Shown: one piece after another, positions 25,417 through 33,786 of the stretch
Layout: the number at the start of each line of letters is the position of its first letter
Position numbering within the stretch: position 1 is the stretch's first letter
NCBI RefSeq assembly: GCF_014204795.1
Contig: NZ_JACHMB010000001.1
Span: forward strand, 5,084,001 to 5,148,000
Source: Nonomuraea jabiensis
GTDB lineage: Bacteria; Actinomycetota; Actinomycetes; Streptosporangiales; Streptosporangiaceae
Length of the DNA stretch: 64,000 nucleotides
Reading direction: 5' to 3'
The notes under the pieces: generated by a model
What the model saw: only the letters and a program-made list of their open reading frames with translations
Told to the model about the DNA's origin: nothing
The model's database searches: none
Translations under genes and position numbers: made by a program

Positions 25417-25995
25417 TCAGAGGGAGTCGATGACCGCGTCGATCACCCTGGTGAGGCGGTCCGGGCCGTCGGCGACGCGCGCCAGCAGGCGCATGCCGAC
25501 GACGGTGTTCAGCAGCAGGCTCCCGATCGCCCGGGCGTCCCGGTCGGCGGCGATCTCGCCCGTGCGCCGGCCCTCTTCGACCAGCGCGTGGAAGGCGTCC
25601 TCGGTGCGGTCGAGCATCCGCCGGACGAGCTGTGCCGCGCTCTCGTCCGACTGGCCGAGCTCGGCCGCGGTGTTCACGGCCATGCAGCCGCGCCGGTCGG
25701 GGTCGGCCAGGTCCATCTCGGACAGGCTGCGCAGTGCCCTGCGCAGCCTGTCCTTGACGGGGCCCGGCTCCTCCAGCATCTCGATCAGCGCCGCCGCCTG
25801 GCTGTCGCGGTAGCGGCTCAGCGCCGCCTCGAACAGCGCGTGCTTGCTGCCGAAGGTGTTGTAGAGGCTGCCCTTGCCGATGCCGAGCGCGTCCACCAGG
25901 TCCTGCGGCGTCGTGGACGCGTAGCCCTTGCGCCAGAACACCTGCATGGCCTGCTCGACGGCCACGTCCGGATCGAACTGCTTCGGCCTCCCCAT
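25417..25995 (-). CDS. TetR/AcrR-family regulator
   Basis: A 192-residue regulator with the HTH MGRPKQFDPDVAVEQAMQVF, VFWRKGYASTTPQDLVDALG and IGKGSLYNTFGSK. The C-terminal part (RRGCMAVNTAAELG, then LLLNTVVGMRLLARV) matches the TetR_C group of the YxaF/NemR type, which often respond to reactive electrophiles or quinones. It probably regulates the adjacent SDR genes. ATG 25995 is preferred; GTG 26001 is also possible. Confidence 0.92.
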   Translation of the reverse strand: MGRPKQFDPDVAVEQAMQVFWRKGYASTTPQDLVDALGIGKGSLYNTFGSKHALFEAALSRYRDSQAAALIEMLEEPGPVKDRLRRALRSLSEMDLADPDRRGCMAVNTAAELGQSDESAAQLVRRMLDRTEDAFHALVEEGRRTGEIAADRDARAIGSLLLNTVVGMRLLARVADGPDRLTRVIDAVIDSL

Positions 25996-26028
25996 GGCCA
26001 CGACGCTAGCGGATTCTGGACCTGGAGG

Positions 26029-26733
26029 TCAAAATGGCATCTCCGGGGGCGCGCCGGTCGCCAGCCAGTGAGCGCGCCGCGTGATCGCGGCCGGCCAGCC
26101 GTCCGGCACCACGGTGAAGGCACCCGCCCGCACCGCCGCGAGGGCCTGCTCCGCGAGGTCCGCGGGGTCCTCGCCGTCGGGCGACATGCCGGTGCGGACC
26201 AGGGCCGGGCACAGCATCGTCACGCCGATCGGCGTGCCGGCCAGCGACAGCGCCGCCTGCTCCGCGACGGCGACGACGGCGTGCTTGGAGGCCGCATACG
26301 CGCCACCGGTGGGGAACGTGACGAGTCCCGCCAGCGAGGCCGTGATCAGGATGTGCGCCGGCCGGCCGGACGAGAGCAGCCGCGGGACGAACGCGCGCAG
26401 CCCGTTGACCACGCCGCCGACGTTCACCGCGAACACCCGGTCCCAGTCCTGCGGGCTCACCTCCCACGGCGCGCCCAGGTCCCGGCCGACGATGCCCGCG
26501 TTCAGGCAGACCAGATCGACGTCCGGGGCGGCGGCGGCCAGCGCGTCCATCTGTCCGGCGTCGGAGACGTCGGTCCGGACGGCCTCGGCGCCCAGCTCGG
26601 CCGCGGCCTCGGCGAGCGCCGCCTCGTTGACGTCGGCGAGCACGACCCGCGCCCCGTCGGAGCGGAGCCGGGCGGCCAGCGCCCTGCCGATCCCGCCGGC
26701 GGCGCCGGTGACGACGGCGTTGGTGATGTTCAT
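26029..26733 (-). CDS. SDR-family oxidoreductase
   Basis: A 234-residue short-chain dehydrogenase with TGAAGGIGRA, LNAGIVG, ILITASLAGL and the YAASKHAVV active-site motif. It is coupled (ATGA) to the end of the erythromycin-esterase-like gene, so both are made from one transcript. The next gene downstream, after 33 bases, is the TetR regulator. GGAGC six bases upstream supports ATG 26733. The substrate is unknown. Confidence 0.92.
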   Translation of the reverse strand: MNITNAVVTGAAGGIGRALAARLRSDGARVVLADVNEAALAEAAAELGAEAVRTDVSDAGQMDALAAAAPDVDLVCLNAGIVGRDLGAPWEVSPQDWDRVFAVNVGGVVNGLRAFVPRLLSSGRPAHILITASLAGLVTFPTGGAYAASKHAVVAVAEQAALSLAGTPIGVTMLCPALVRTGMSPDGEDPADLAEQALAAVRAGAFTVVPDGWPAAITRRAHWLATGAPPEMPF

Positions 26734-27989
26734 GAAGCCGCTCCGAACATGGTCGATGCGTCCGCCGTGGCGGTGGGACTGCACACGACCGCGTCGAAGG
26801 CCTGGTGCAGCGGCGTGTCCACGGAGGCGCTCTGCGACCGGATGCGGTCCAGCGGCGGTCCCGAACGCAGGTCGGTCAGGGTGACGGCGCCGCCGAGCCC
26901 GGCGTCGACGAGGGCCGCTTCCACGCTCCCGGGAGCCGGGGCGTCGACGCCGACGACGTCGAGCGCGAATCCGACCGGAGAGCCCTCGGCGGGGACGATC
27001 ATCTCCGGCACCTGGCCGGCGGTGTGGGTCAGCGCCACGGCGCGGTAGCGCGGACCGAGGTCACGTGCGAGGTAGTGGCCCATCGGCAGGGCGGCCAGGT
27101 GGCCGCCGAAGGTGACGGGGGTCTTCTGTATGTGGTTGTTGTGGGCCACCAGCACGACGCGCGCGCCGTCGCCGGCCCGCGCCAGGTGCCACCGTACGGC
27201 CGCGGCCATGTAGTGGTCGCGAGCCGACGTGTCGCCCGGCGAGCCCGCGCCGGAGAACAGGTCGTTCATCGCCCGGAGCATGTAGTCGGTGTGGCAGGCG
27301 GCCTCCAGGTGGCGGCGGGCCGTGTCGTAGCGGTGCTGGTCGCCGCGCGATACGTAGAGCGGTTCGAGCGCCCGCAGCCGCAGCGACAGCCGGGACAGGT
27401 CGGCCGTGAGGGAGTCCCGGAACGCCGGGTCGAGAGCGCCCCACGCGGGTGCCGACACGGCGGCCGAGCCGCCGGTGATCTCGCCGGCCGCGCGCAGGAT
27501 GCCGGCCACGAAGTCGTCGAGGTCAGGGTCGACCTGCCGTAGGTACTCGGCGACCGGGTCGAGGTCCGGTCGCAGGGTGAGCGTGTTGGGCAGGTCGATC
27601 CCCACGATCCTGACGGGGCGCGGCCTGCTCCGGTTGTAGTGGCGCAACCAGCCCAGCAGTTCTCCGAACACGCCGCGGGTGAGGGGCCCGGCCAGGCGGG
27701 AGAGATCGGCCTCGTCGCCCTCGCCGGCGAGCCAGGCGTTGACTGCGGAGGCGTCCGCGGATCCGAGCTCGAACGCCACGTCGGTGAACCCGCAGCGTTC
27801 GAGGAGGAAGCGCAGCAGCCGTGCGCGGGCGAGGTTGAACTCGCGGACGAAATGGGCGCCCTCGCCGACGGCCACGACCTGGGCGTCGCCGACCACGCCG
27901 CGCAGCGGTTCGAGGTCGTCGAGGACGGGGTCGGCCGGATCGAGCGTGTTGAGGACAGTCGTGTGCCCTGACAGGGGACGGGAAGTCAT
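26730..27989 (-). CDS. Erythromycin esterase family protein
   Basis: The product (419 residues) belongs to the erythromycin esterase/Ere-like superfamily. It has the N-terminal GEGAHFVREF with the catalytic-site Glu and His, FELGSADASAVNAWL, the Arg/Asp segment VRIVGIDLPN and the strongly conserved VAHNNHIQKTP. Members hydrolyse the lactone of macrolides, but many are uncharacterised and act on other esters. No signal peptide is seen. ATG 27989 has a weak ribosome site; a GTG at 28034 in frame would add 15 residues. Confidence 0.85.
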   Translation of the reverse strand: MTSRPLSGHTTVLNTLDPADPVLDDLEPLRGVVGDAQVVAVGEGAHFVREFNLARARLLRFLLERCGFTDVAFELGSADASAVNAWLAGEGDEADLSRLAGPLTRGVFGELLGWLRHYNRSRPRPVRIVGIDLPNTLTLRPDLDPVAEYLRQVDPDLDDFVAGILRAAGEITGGSAAVSAPAWGALDPAFRDSLTADLSRLSLRLRALEPLYVSRGDQHRYDTARRHLEAACHTDYMLRAMNDLFSGAGSPGDTSARDHYMAAAVRWHLARAGDGARVVLVAHNNHIQKTPVTFGGHLAALPMGHYLARDLGPRYRAVALTHTAGQVPEMIVPAEGSPVGFALDVVGVDAPAPGSVEAALVDAGLGGAVTLTDLRSGPPLDRIRSQSASVDTPLHQAFDAVVCSPTATADASTMFGAAS

Positions 27990-28222
27990 GAAAATGCACT
28001 CGTTTCTCGGTGGATGCCGGGAGCCGGCGGTCAACGCGTCGAAGCACGCGGATCAGAGCGCTCGGCCGGACCCGTGCCGACGGGTCGCCGGAAGCGCTGC
28101 TGCGTCCGCTCACGGACGCGGATCAGAGAAACAAGGTGCCCGTAACCATGCGGCCGATCATAGCGGAGCGGAGGTACGCTCCGTCACCGCCGGTGCCGGT
28201 GCGTACGTTCGTACTCAACCTC

Positions 28223-28251
28223 TTGACCTTGTCAGAGGGGGTCGGTAATGA
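28223..28251 (+). promoter_or_regulatory. Candidate promoter of the GH6 gene
   Basis: TTGACC at 28223-28228 and TAATGA at 28246-28251 are separated by 17 bases, 32 bases upstream of the GTG start. Further upstream, GAGCGCTC at 28056-28063 is the core of the CebR operator known from cellulase genes, but the flanks match poorly and it is over 200 bases away. ACGCGGATCAGAG occurs twice about 70 bases apart in the same gap. Confidence 0.45.
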
Positions 28252-28282
28252 TCAACCGCGACTCCCGCCGAAAGGTGCACAC

Positions 28283-29692
28283 GTGCGATTCATCGCAGGC
28301 AAGACCGCGGCTTTAGCCGCCGTTCTGACAGCAGTCCTCGTCGTCCCCCAGCCCGCCTCAGCCGCCGCCCAGCTCATCGGGAACGGCACCTTCGACAGCT
28401 CCACCACCCCCTGGTCCGCGATCGGCCAGACGACCGTCGCGCTCGACGCCCAGCGGCTGCGGGTGGACGTGAAGGCCGTCGTCGCCAACCCCTGGGACGC
28501 CATGGTGGCCGCCCCCACCACCGCCGCCCTGAACCCGGGCAAGAGCTACACCCTCTCCTTCGACGCCTACTCCACCATCGCCTTCAAGGCCACCGCGACG
28601 GTGCAGTACAAGGCCACGCCCAGCAGCAACCAGTCGCTGGCGACGGGCGTGCAGCTCACCACGACGAGCAAGCGCTACAGCATCCCCTTCACGGCCGCGA
28701 CCGCCACGGACACGGCGGCCGAGGTGACGTTCCAGCTCGGCGGGTCCGGCGGGACGCCCGTGGTGCGGTTCGACAACGTGTCGCTGATGGAGACGCAGAC
28801 GACGCGGCCGACCGCCCTGTTCGTGTGGAACCAGTCCAACCCGGCCAAGTTCGTCACGGCCAATCCGAACGCGAGCCAGACTCCGGCGATCTCCGCGAAC
28901 ATCGCCAACAAGCCGATCTTCGAGTGGTTCGGCGGCTGGTTCAACGACATCACCCAGGCCGTGGACACCTACGTCGGCGCGGCACAGGCCCAGGACAAGC
29001 TGCCGATGCTGGTCGCGTACAACATCCCGAACCGGGACGCGTGCGCCGACCAGTCGGGCGGCGGCGCGGGTGACGCGGCCGGTTACCACACCTGGATCAC
29101 CGAGTTCGCCAAGGCCATCGGCACCAGGCACGCGATCGTCGTGCTGGAGCCCGACGCGGTCGCCGCCGCCGGATGCGTGACCAAGATCGGCAAGAACCCC
29201 GAAGACCAGTACAAGATGCTGCTGGACGCCACGCAGGTGCTCAAGGCCCAGGCGCCCAACGCGTGGGTCTACCTGGACGCGGCCAACGCCACCTGGCTCA
29301 AGCCCGACGTCATCGCGCCGCTGCTGGTCAAGTCGGGCATCGCCAACACCCGCGGCTTCTCCGTGAACGTGTCGAACTACTTCTACACCGCCGACTCCGA
29401 GGCGTACGCCGTCGCGGTCAACGGTCAGCTGTCGGGCACCGTGGGCGCCAAGAAGTACGTGATCGACACCAGCCGTAACGGCAAGGGCCCCTACACGGAC
29501 AGCACGCCCGAGGACAACTGGTGCAACCCGCCCGGGCGCAAGCTCGGCACGCCGCCGGTCAAGCAGTCGAGCGGCGCCGAGTACCTCTTCTGGGTCAAGG
29601 TGCCCGGTGACTCCGACGGCGTGTGCAACGCCTCCACCAAGCCGGCCGGGCAGTTCGACCCCGATCTGGCGGTTTCCCTGATCAACGGCTGA
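28283..29692 (+). CDS. Secreted glycoside hydrolase family 6 (endoglucanase/cellobiohydrolase) with N-terminal CBM
   Basis: The 469-residue preprotein has a Sec signal peptide ending near PASAAAQ (about residue 29). A carbohydrate-binding jelly-roll module of the CBM4_9 type follows (about 30-170; NGTFDSSTTPWSAIGQTT at its start, VRFDNVSL at its end). The GH6 catalytic domain begins near 175. It contains YNIPNRDACADQSGGGAGDA at about 246-265 and VLEPDAVA near 288, the two conserved GH6 Asp regions used for inverting cleavage of beta-1,4-glucan. The usual order in actinomycetes is GH6 plus CBM2, so the N-terminal CBM4_9 is less common. GTG 28283 is preferred because it gives a proper signal peptide. 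Confidence 0.9.
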   Translation: MRFIAGKTAALAAVLTAVLVVPQPASAAAQLIGNGTFDSSTTPWSAIGQTTVALDAQRLRVDVKAVVANPWDAMVAAPTTAALNPGKSYTLSFDAYSTIAFKATATVQYKATPSSNQSLATGVQLTTTSKRYSIPFTAATATDTAAEVTFQLGGSGGTPVVRFDNVSLMETQTTRPTALFVWNQSNPAKFVTANPNASQTPAISANIANKPIFEWFGGWFNDITQAVDTYVGAAQAQDKLPMLVAYNIPNRDACADQSGGGAGDAAGYHTWITEFAKAIGTRHAIVVLEPDAVAAAGCVTKIGKNPEDQYKMLLDATQVLKAQAPNAWVYLDAANATWLKPDVIAPLLVKSGIANTRGFSVNVSNYFYTADSEAYAVAVNGQLSGTVGAKKYVIDTSRNGKGPYTDSTPEDNWCNPPGRKLGTPPVKQSSGAEYLFWVKVPGDSDGVCNASTKPAGQFDPDLAVSLING

Positions 29693-29699
29693 TGCCGGT

Positions 29700-29728
29700 G
29701 GCCGGGCCTCTCGGCGAGGGGCCCGGCC
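29700..29728. terminator. Bidirectional terminator hairpin between convergent genes
   Basis: GGCCGGGCC (29700-29708) and GGCCCGGCC (29720-29728) form a nine-base GC-only stem with an 11-base loop, lying between the stop of the GH6 gene and that of the convergent methyltransferase. There is no T-tract, as usual for actinomycetes. Confidence 0.7.
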
Positions 29729-29734
29729 GCTCTC

Positions 29735-30463
29735 TCAGACCCGCTGGAGCAGGAGCGTGACGAAGCCGAGCGCCTCCCGGTAGCCGTTGAGCCACAGCTC
29801 GCGGTGCTCCCGGGCGACGGCGAGGGCCTGGTCGCCGTCGGGGCCAGGGTTGGCGGCGGCCCAGCGGGCCAGGGTGCCGGTCCACGACCATTCGTACTCG
29901 TCCCACTCGGCGAGGGTGCTCACGTGGCCGTAGATGGCCAGCCAGCCCTCGGACTCGGCGGCGGCCACCGTGCCCGCCAGGTCGGGGTACGCGCCGAGGA
30001 CCGCCACGACCTCGGGAGCCGGAGGCTTCTCCCAGAAGGCCTCTCCGACCAGCGCCAGCCCGCCCGGCCGGACGAACCTGGCGACCGCCTCCATGGTGCC
30101 CTTCAACCCCTGGAACGCGTGGGTCGAGCCCACGCAGAGCACCAGGTCGTACGGCTCCTGCGAGGAGAACTCGCCCGCGGGCATCTCGTGCAGCGCCAGC
30201 CGGTCGGACAGGCCACGGGCGGCCGCCGCCCGCTCCGCCGAGACCACGGCCTCGTGGGAGAGGTCCACGCCGTCGGCCGTCGCCGAGGGGAGGAGTTCGA
30301 GCGCGCGGAGCGACCATTCGCCATGGCCGCATCCCAGGTCGAGGATGCGGGCGCCCTCCGGCAAGGCCGCCCGGCGCAGCAACCGGTCGAGGTTGCCCGG
30401 CGTGATGGGCGTGGCGATCGGGTGGTCACGGTGGGCGATGGCGCTGATCAGTTCTCGTTCCAT
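29735..30463 (-). CDS. SAM-dependent methyltransferase (class I)
   Basis: A 242-residue cytosolic methyltransferase with the SAM motif ARILDLGCGHGEWSLRAL, the motif II acid in TADGVDLSHEAV, and YDLVLCVGSTHAF. Its plan resembles small-molecule or UbiE-like methyltransferases; the C-terminal half (EWDEYEWSWTGTLARWAAAN) is of a kind found in standalone actinobacterial genes of unknown substrate. It stands alone, 31 bases downstream of the lyase gene on the same strand. Confidence 0.88.
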   Translation of the reverse strand: MERELISAIAHRDHPIATPITPGNLDRLLRRAALPEGARILDLGCGHGEWSLRALELLPSATADGVDLSHEAVVSAERAAAARGLSDRLALHEMPAGEFSSQEPYDLVLCVGSTHAFQGLKGTMEAVARFVRPGGLALVGEAFWEKPPAPEVVAVLGAYPDLAGTVAAAESEGWLAIYGHVSTLAEWDEYEWSWTGTLARWAAANPGPDGDQALAVAREHRELWLNGYREALGFVTLLLQRV

Positions 30464-30494
30464 GCCGTTCAGTCTCGCGGCGCCCGCAACCGGT

Positions 30495-31373
30495 TTATGG
30501 GCCGTACCGGTCCAGGACGGCGCGTGCCGTGGCGGCCATGGCCTCGTCCACCATCTCGCCCTCGAACGTCACCGCGCCCGACCCGCCGGCCTGGGCCGCC
30601 TCCACCGCCGCGATCAGCCGGCCGTAGCGGGCCAGCTCGTCGGGGGAGGGGGAGAAGGCCGCGTTGATGACGGGGACGTGGGAGGGGTGGATGGCCATCA
30701 TGCCCTCGTAGCCGAGCGAGCGGTTCTGCTCGGCGAAGGAGCGCAGCCCGTCCAGGTCGCCGACGCTCGTCCACAGGCCCGCGACCGGGTTGGGGATGCC
30801 GGCGGCGCGCACGTCGAGGAGCACGCGGGAGCGCAGGCCGAGGGTGCTCTCCGGGGTCCAGCGGTAGCCGACGGCGCGGGCGACGTCGCCGCCCGGCGCG
30901 GTGACGGCGCCGAGGTAGGCGATCCGGGAGGGGGCCGCCATGGCGACGTCGTACGCCGCGCGCAGCCCGGAGGCCGTCTCCAGCAGCGGCACCAGGGCGA
31001 TGTGGCCCTCGGGCAGGCCGCGCTCGCGTTCGCACCAGGAGAGCAGCCGGTCGGCGAGGCGCACGTCCTCCGGGCCGCTCACCTTGGGCAGCACGACCCC
31101 GGTGAGCCGGTCGTGGGCGACGGCCCGCAGCTCCTCGGCCCCCGCCCAGCCGTTCAGCGGGTTGACGCGGACGAGCAGGGCCAGGTGGCCCGCGTAGCCG
31201 GCCACCGCCGCGGCCACGTCGCGGCGGGCCTGCGACTTGCCGCCGGCGGGGACCGCGTCCTCGAGGTCGAGGATGACCGCGTCGGCCCCCGCCGCCTCAG
31301 CCTTGGCGAGCCATTCCGTCCTGGTGCCGGGGACGAAGAGCAGGGAACGGAGCAGGGGGCGCTCAGATGACAC
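30495..31373 (-). CDS. HpcH/HpaI aldolase, citrate lyase beta-like (CitE-like)
   Basis: The product (292 residues) is a TIM-barrel CoA-ester lyase of the CitE family. LLFVPGTRTEWLAKAEAAG at the start, VILDLEDAVP with the metal-binding Glu-Asp pair and LVRVNPLNG are typical. CitE-like proteins that lack the alpha and gamma citrate lyase subunits, as here, split malyl-CoA, citramalyl-CoA or related beta-hydroxyacyl-CoA esters. The GTG start overlaps the end of the CoA-transferase gene, so the CoA ester is probably made by that enzyme. Confidence 0.9.
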   Translation of the reverse strand: MSSERPLLRSLLFVPGTRTEWLAKAEAAGADAVILDLEDAVPAGGKSQARRDVAAAVAGYAGHLALLVRVNPLNGWAGAEELRAVAHDRLTGVVLPKVSGPEDVRLADRLLSWCERERGLPEGHIALVPLLETASGLRAAYDVAMAAPSRIAYLGAVTAPGGDVARAVGYRWTPESTLGLRSRVLLDVRAAGIPNPVAGLWTSVGDLDGLRSFAEQNRSLGYEGMMAIHPSHVPVINAAFSPSPDELARYGRLIAAVEAAQAGGSGAVTFEGEMVDEAMAATARAVLDRYGP

Positions 31374-32586
31374 CGTGCTGCTCCAGCTCCGCCAGCTCCT
31401 CCTCGGCGAGCCCCAGCCACTCGTGGTAGACGAGGTGGTTGTCCTGCCCGAGCGCGGGGCCGGTGCGCCAGACCTTCCCGGGCCGCCGGTGGAAGTGGGG
31501 GATCACGCCCTGCATGCGCACGGGGCCGAGGTCGGCGTCGTCGACGGTGATGATGTCGCCGCGCTCGGCGTAGACCGGGTCGGCGACGATGTCGGCGGCG
31601 GTGAACACGCGGGAGGCCACCACCTCGGCGCGGGCGAACTCCGCCAGGCACTCGTCCGTGGTCCGCGCGGCCACCCATTCCCGCAGGCCCTTGTCCAGGG
31701 TCTCCCGGCCCTCGTGCTGCTGCGCCGACGTGGCGTAGTCCTCCTCGGGCAGGCCGAGCAGGCGGGCCACGTTGCGTACCGAGCGGAGGGTCGCGGACGT
31801 CACGGTGATCCACTCGCCGTCGCCGGAGCGGTAGGTGTTGATCACCGCGGCGGGCGCGACGGCGAGCTGGTTGCCCGCCCGTTCGGGTACGGTGCCGAGC
31901 TGGTCGTACGTGATGATCTGCCACTCGATCAGCCGGTAGAGAGGCTCGAAGAGGGCCAGGTCGATCCACTCGCCGTCGAAGCCGGGGTCGTTCGCGCGGC
32001 GGTGGAGGGCGGCGAGCACGGCGTAGGCGCCCATCAGCCCCGTGACCGCGTCCCCGTGCGAGAACCCCGTGTGCACGGGCGGCCCGTCGGGGAACCCGGT
32101 CAGGTGCACCACCCCGCTCCTGGCCTCGCCCATCTTGCCGAAGCCGGGCTCGTTCGCCCGCGAGGACGTCGCCCCGAACCCGGAGATCTGCAGCAGGATC
32201 GCCTTCGGGTTGATCCGGTGCACGGCCTCCCAGTCCAGCTCCCAGTCGCGCAGCCGCCCGGCCCGCAGAGTGACGATCACGACGTCCGCCCAGGCGACCA
32301 GCCGGTGGGCGATCTCGCGTCCGGCGGCGTGGTGCAGGTCGAGGGTGACCGAGCGCTTGTTGCGGCCGGCGACCTTGAACCACAGGGGCACGCCGTCCCG
32401 TACCGGGCCCATCGCGCGGGCGGCGTCGCCGGCGCCGGGGGCCTCGACATGCACCACGTCCGCGCCCTGGTCGGCGAGCATGGAGCCGGCCATCGGCCCG
32501 GCCACCACGTGCGCGAACTCCACCACCTTCAGCCCGCGCAACTGCCCCTGGCCGCTCCCGCCCGTGTCCTGACCCGTGCCTGTCAC
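31363..32586 (-). CDS. Family III CoA transferase (CaiB/BaiF-like)
   Basis: A 407-residue class III CoA transferase. It opens LRGLKVVEFAHVVAGPMAGS and has DVVHVEAPGAGDAAR, GRNKRSVTLDL and GDAVTGLMGAYAVLAALHRR. In formyl-CoA transferase an Asp forms the anhydride intermediate; the matching place here reads LFEPL, so Glu seems to stand there, an alignment judged by eye. GTG 32586 has GAAGGAG five bases upstream and gives a standard N-terminus. With the CitE-like lyase it could activate and split citramalate or a related acid brought in by the CitMHS carrier. Confidence 0.9.
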   Translation of the reverse strand: MTGTGQDTGGSGQGQLRGLKVVEFAHVVAGPMAGSMLADQGADVVHVEAPGAGDAARAMGPVRDGVPLWFKVAGRNKRSVTLDLHHAAGREIAHRLVAWADVVIVTLRAGRLRDWELDWEAVHRINPKAILLQISGFGATSSRANEPGFGKMGEARSGVVHLTGFPDGPPVHTGFSHGDAVTGLMGAYAVLAALHRRANDPGFDGEWIDLALFEPLYRLIEWQIITYDQLGTVPERAGNQLAVAPAAVINTYRSGDGEWITVTSATLRSVRNVARLLGLPEEDYATSAQQHEGRETLDKGLREWVAARTTDECLAEFARAEVVASRVFTAADIVADPVYAERGDIITVDDADLGPVRMQGVIPHFHRRPGKVWRTGPALGQDNHLVYHEWLGLAEEELAELEQHGVI

Positions 32587-32677
32587 CCGCGCTCCTTCGC
32601 CTCCCGATCGCGACTGCGGTCGTTTCATCCTGCCGAGGCGGTGAAATGCGTGTCCAGCACAAGAAAGCCATCATTCA

Positions 32678-32700
32678 ATGCGCTTTGCGCATGAATTGCG
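32678..32700. promoter_or_regulatory. Palindrome before the CoA-transferase gene (candidate LysR site)
   Basis: ATGCGC-TTT-GCGCAT (32678-32692) is a perfect palindrome between the LysR gene end and the CoA-transferase start. The run TTTGCGCATGAATTGCG (32684-32700) resembles TTTGCGCAGAATGCATG in the LysR/CitMHS gap, which suggests one regulator acts at both promoters. Confidence 0.45.
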
Positions 32701-32708
32701 GGGTGGCC

Positions 32709-33638
32709 TCAGTCGCGGTTCCAGGAGACGCCCGCGGGCAGGTCCCGCAGCTCGCGGCGGAACCCGTCCAGCAGGTCCAGGAACGCGCCCGTCGCCAGCG
32801 GCAGCGTGCGGCGGGCCCGGACCACGACGTCCAGCCGGCGGTCCACGACGGGCTCGGCGAGCGGCCGGTAGACCAGCCGTCCCGCCCCCATCAGCGGCAG
32901 CACCAGGGCGGGCATCGCCGAGACCCCCAGCCCGGCCGTCACCAGCCCGCCCACCGTCGCCACGCTGCCCGCCTCGGCCGCCAGCGTCGGGACCGCCCCG
33001 GCCTGCGCGAACGCCGCGTCCGTGAGCCGCCGCACGCTCGACTCCGGCCCGATCGCGAGGAACGGCTCCCGGGCCAGCTCCTCCCAGGTGATCTCCGGGA
33101 GCTCGGTGAGCGGGTGGTCCTCGGGCAGCACGGCGTGGAAGCGGTCCTTGATGAGCGGGCGGTGTTCGAGCTGCTCGGGGGCGGCGCCGACGGTGGAGAT
33201 CGCGAAGTCGGCGTCCCCCGAGAGCACCCGGCCGAGCACCACCTGCTCCAGGCCGTCCATGATCCGCAACCCGGCCATCGGCCGCCGCAGCCGGAACTCG
33301 GAGATCACCCGGGGCAGCAGCACCGCGGCCACCGACGGCAGCGTGGCCACGGCCACCACCCCCGACTCGCCGAGCAGGTAGCGCTCCAGCTCCTTCATGC
33401 CCGACCGGTGCGCGGACACGATCTGCTCGGCGACCCGCAGCGTCTCCACCCCGGCCGCCGTCAGCTGCACGTTGCGGGTGTCGCGCTCCAGCAACTGGGC
33501 GCCGAGCAGCCGTTCCAGCTCGGCCACCGCGCGGCTGAGCGACGACTGCGACACGTGCATCTCGGCCGCCGCCGCCGTGAAGCTCGCCGCTCTGGCCACG
33601 GCGGCGTACGCGGCCAGCAGCCGCAGATTCGCCTCCAT
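32709..33638 (-). CDS. LysR-family transcriptional regulator
   Basis: A 309-residue LysR regulator. The N-terminal winged HTH reads LLAAYAAVARAASFTAAAAE and HVSQSSLSRAVAELERLLGA, and the C-terminal effector domain includes the LPEDHPLTE and GLGVSAMPALVLPLMGAGRL segments. It is divergent from the CitMHS carrier gene and upstream of the CoA-transferase/lyase genes, the usual arrangement for a regulator sensing the transported acid. I took ATG 33638; the frame is open further upstream but lacks a site. Confidence 0.92.
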   Translation of the reverse strand: MEANLRLLAAYAAVARAASFTAAAAEMHVSQSSLSRAVAELERLLGAQLLERDTRNVQLTAAGVETLRVAEQIVSAHRSGMKELERYLLGESGVVAVATLPSVAAVLLPRVISEFRLRRPMAGLRIMDGLEQVVLGRVLSGDADFAISTVGAAPEQLEHRPLIKDRFHAVLPEDHPLTELPEITWEELAREPFLAIGPESSVRRLTDAAFAQAGAVPTLAAEAGSVATVGGLVTAGLGVSAMPALVLPLMGAGRLVYRPLAEPVVDRRLDVVVRARRTLPLATGAFLDLLDGFRRELRDLPAGVSWNRD

Positions 33639-33659
33639 GGCGTGAGCATAGACCGAACT

Positions 33660-33676
33660 TTTGCGCAGAATGCATG
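33660..33676. promoter_or_regulatory. Candidate LysR site in the LysR/CitMHS divergent gap
   Basis: TTTGCGCAGAATGCATG shares TTTGCGCA and GAAT with the palindrome at 32678-32700. It lies 22 bases upstream of the LysR start, where LysR proteins commonly bind to control themselves and the divergent gene. Confidence 0.4.
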
Positions 33677-33786
33677 GATAAATGTTGCTTTGATGCTGGA
33701 CCTGCGATTTCCTCGCTCGGAAACTCTTCCGTAACACTCCGGCACGTCACCCCCCGCGAGCCGGGCGAGGAAGAAGGCGAACACCG

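Noticed and set aside
28056..28063. CebR operator before the GH6 gene
   Set aside because: Only the GAGCGCTC core matches and it lies more than 200 bases from the start, nearer the erythromycin-esterase-like gene.
28010..28282. Longer start of the GH6 gene
   Set aside because: It would bury the Sec signal peptide behind about 90 residues of unlike composition; GTG 28283 gives a normal secreted protein.
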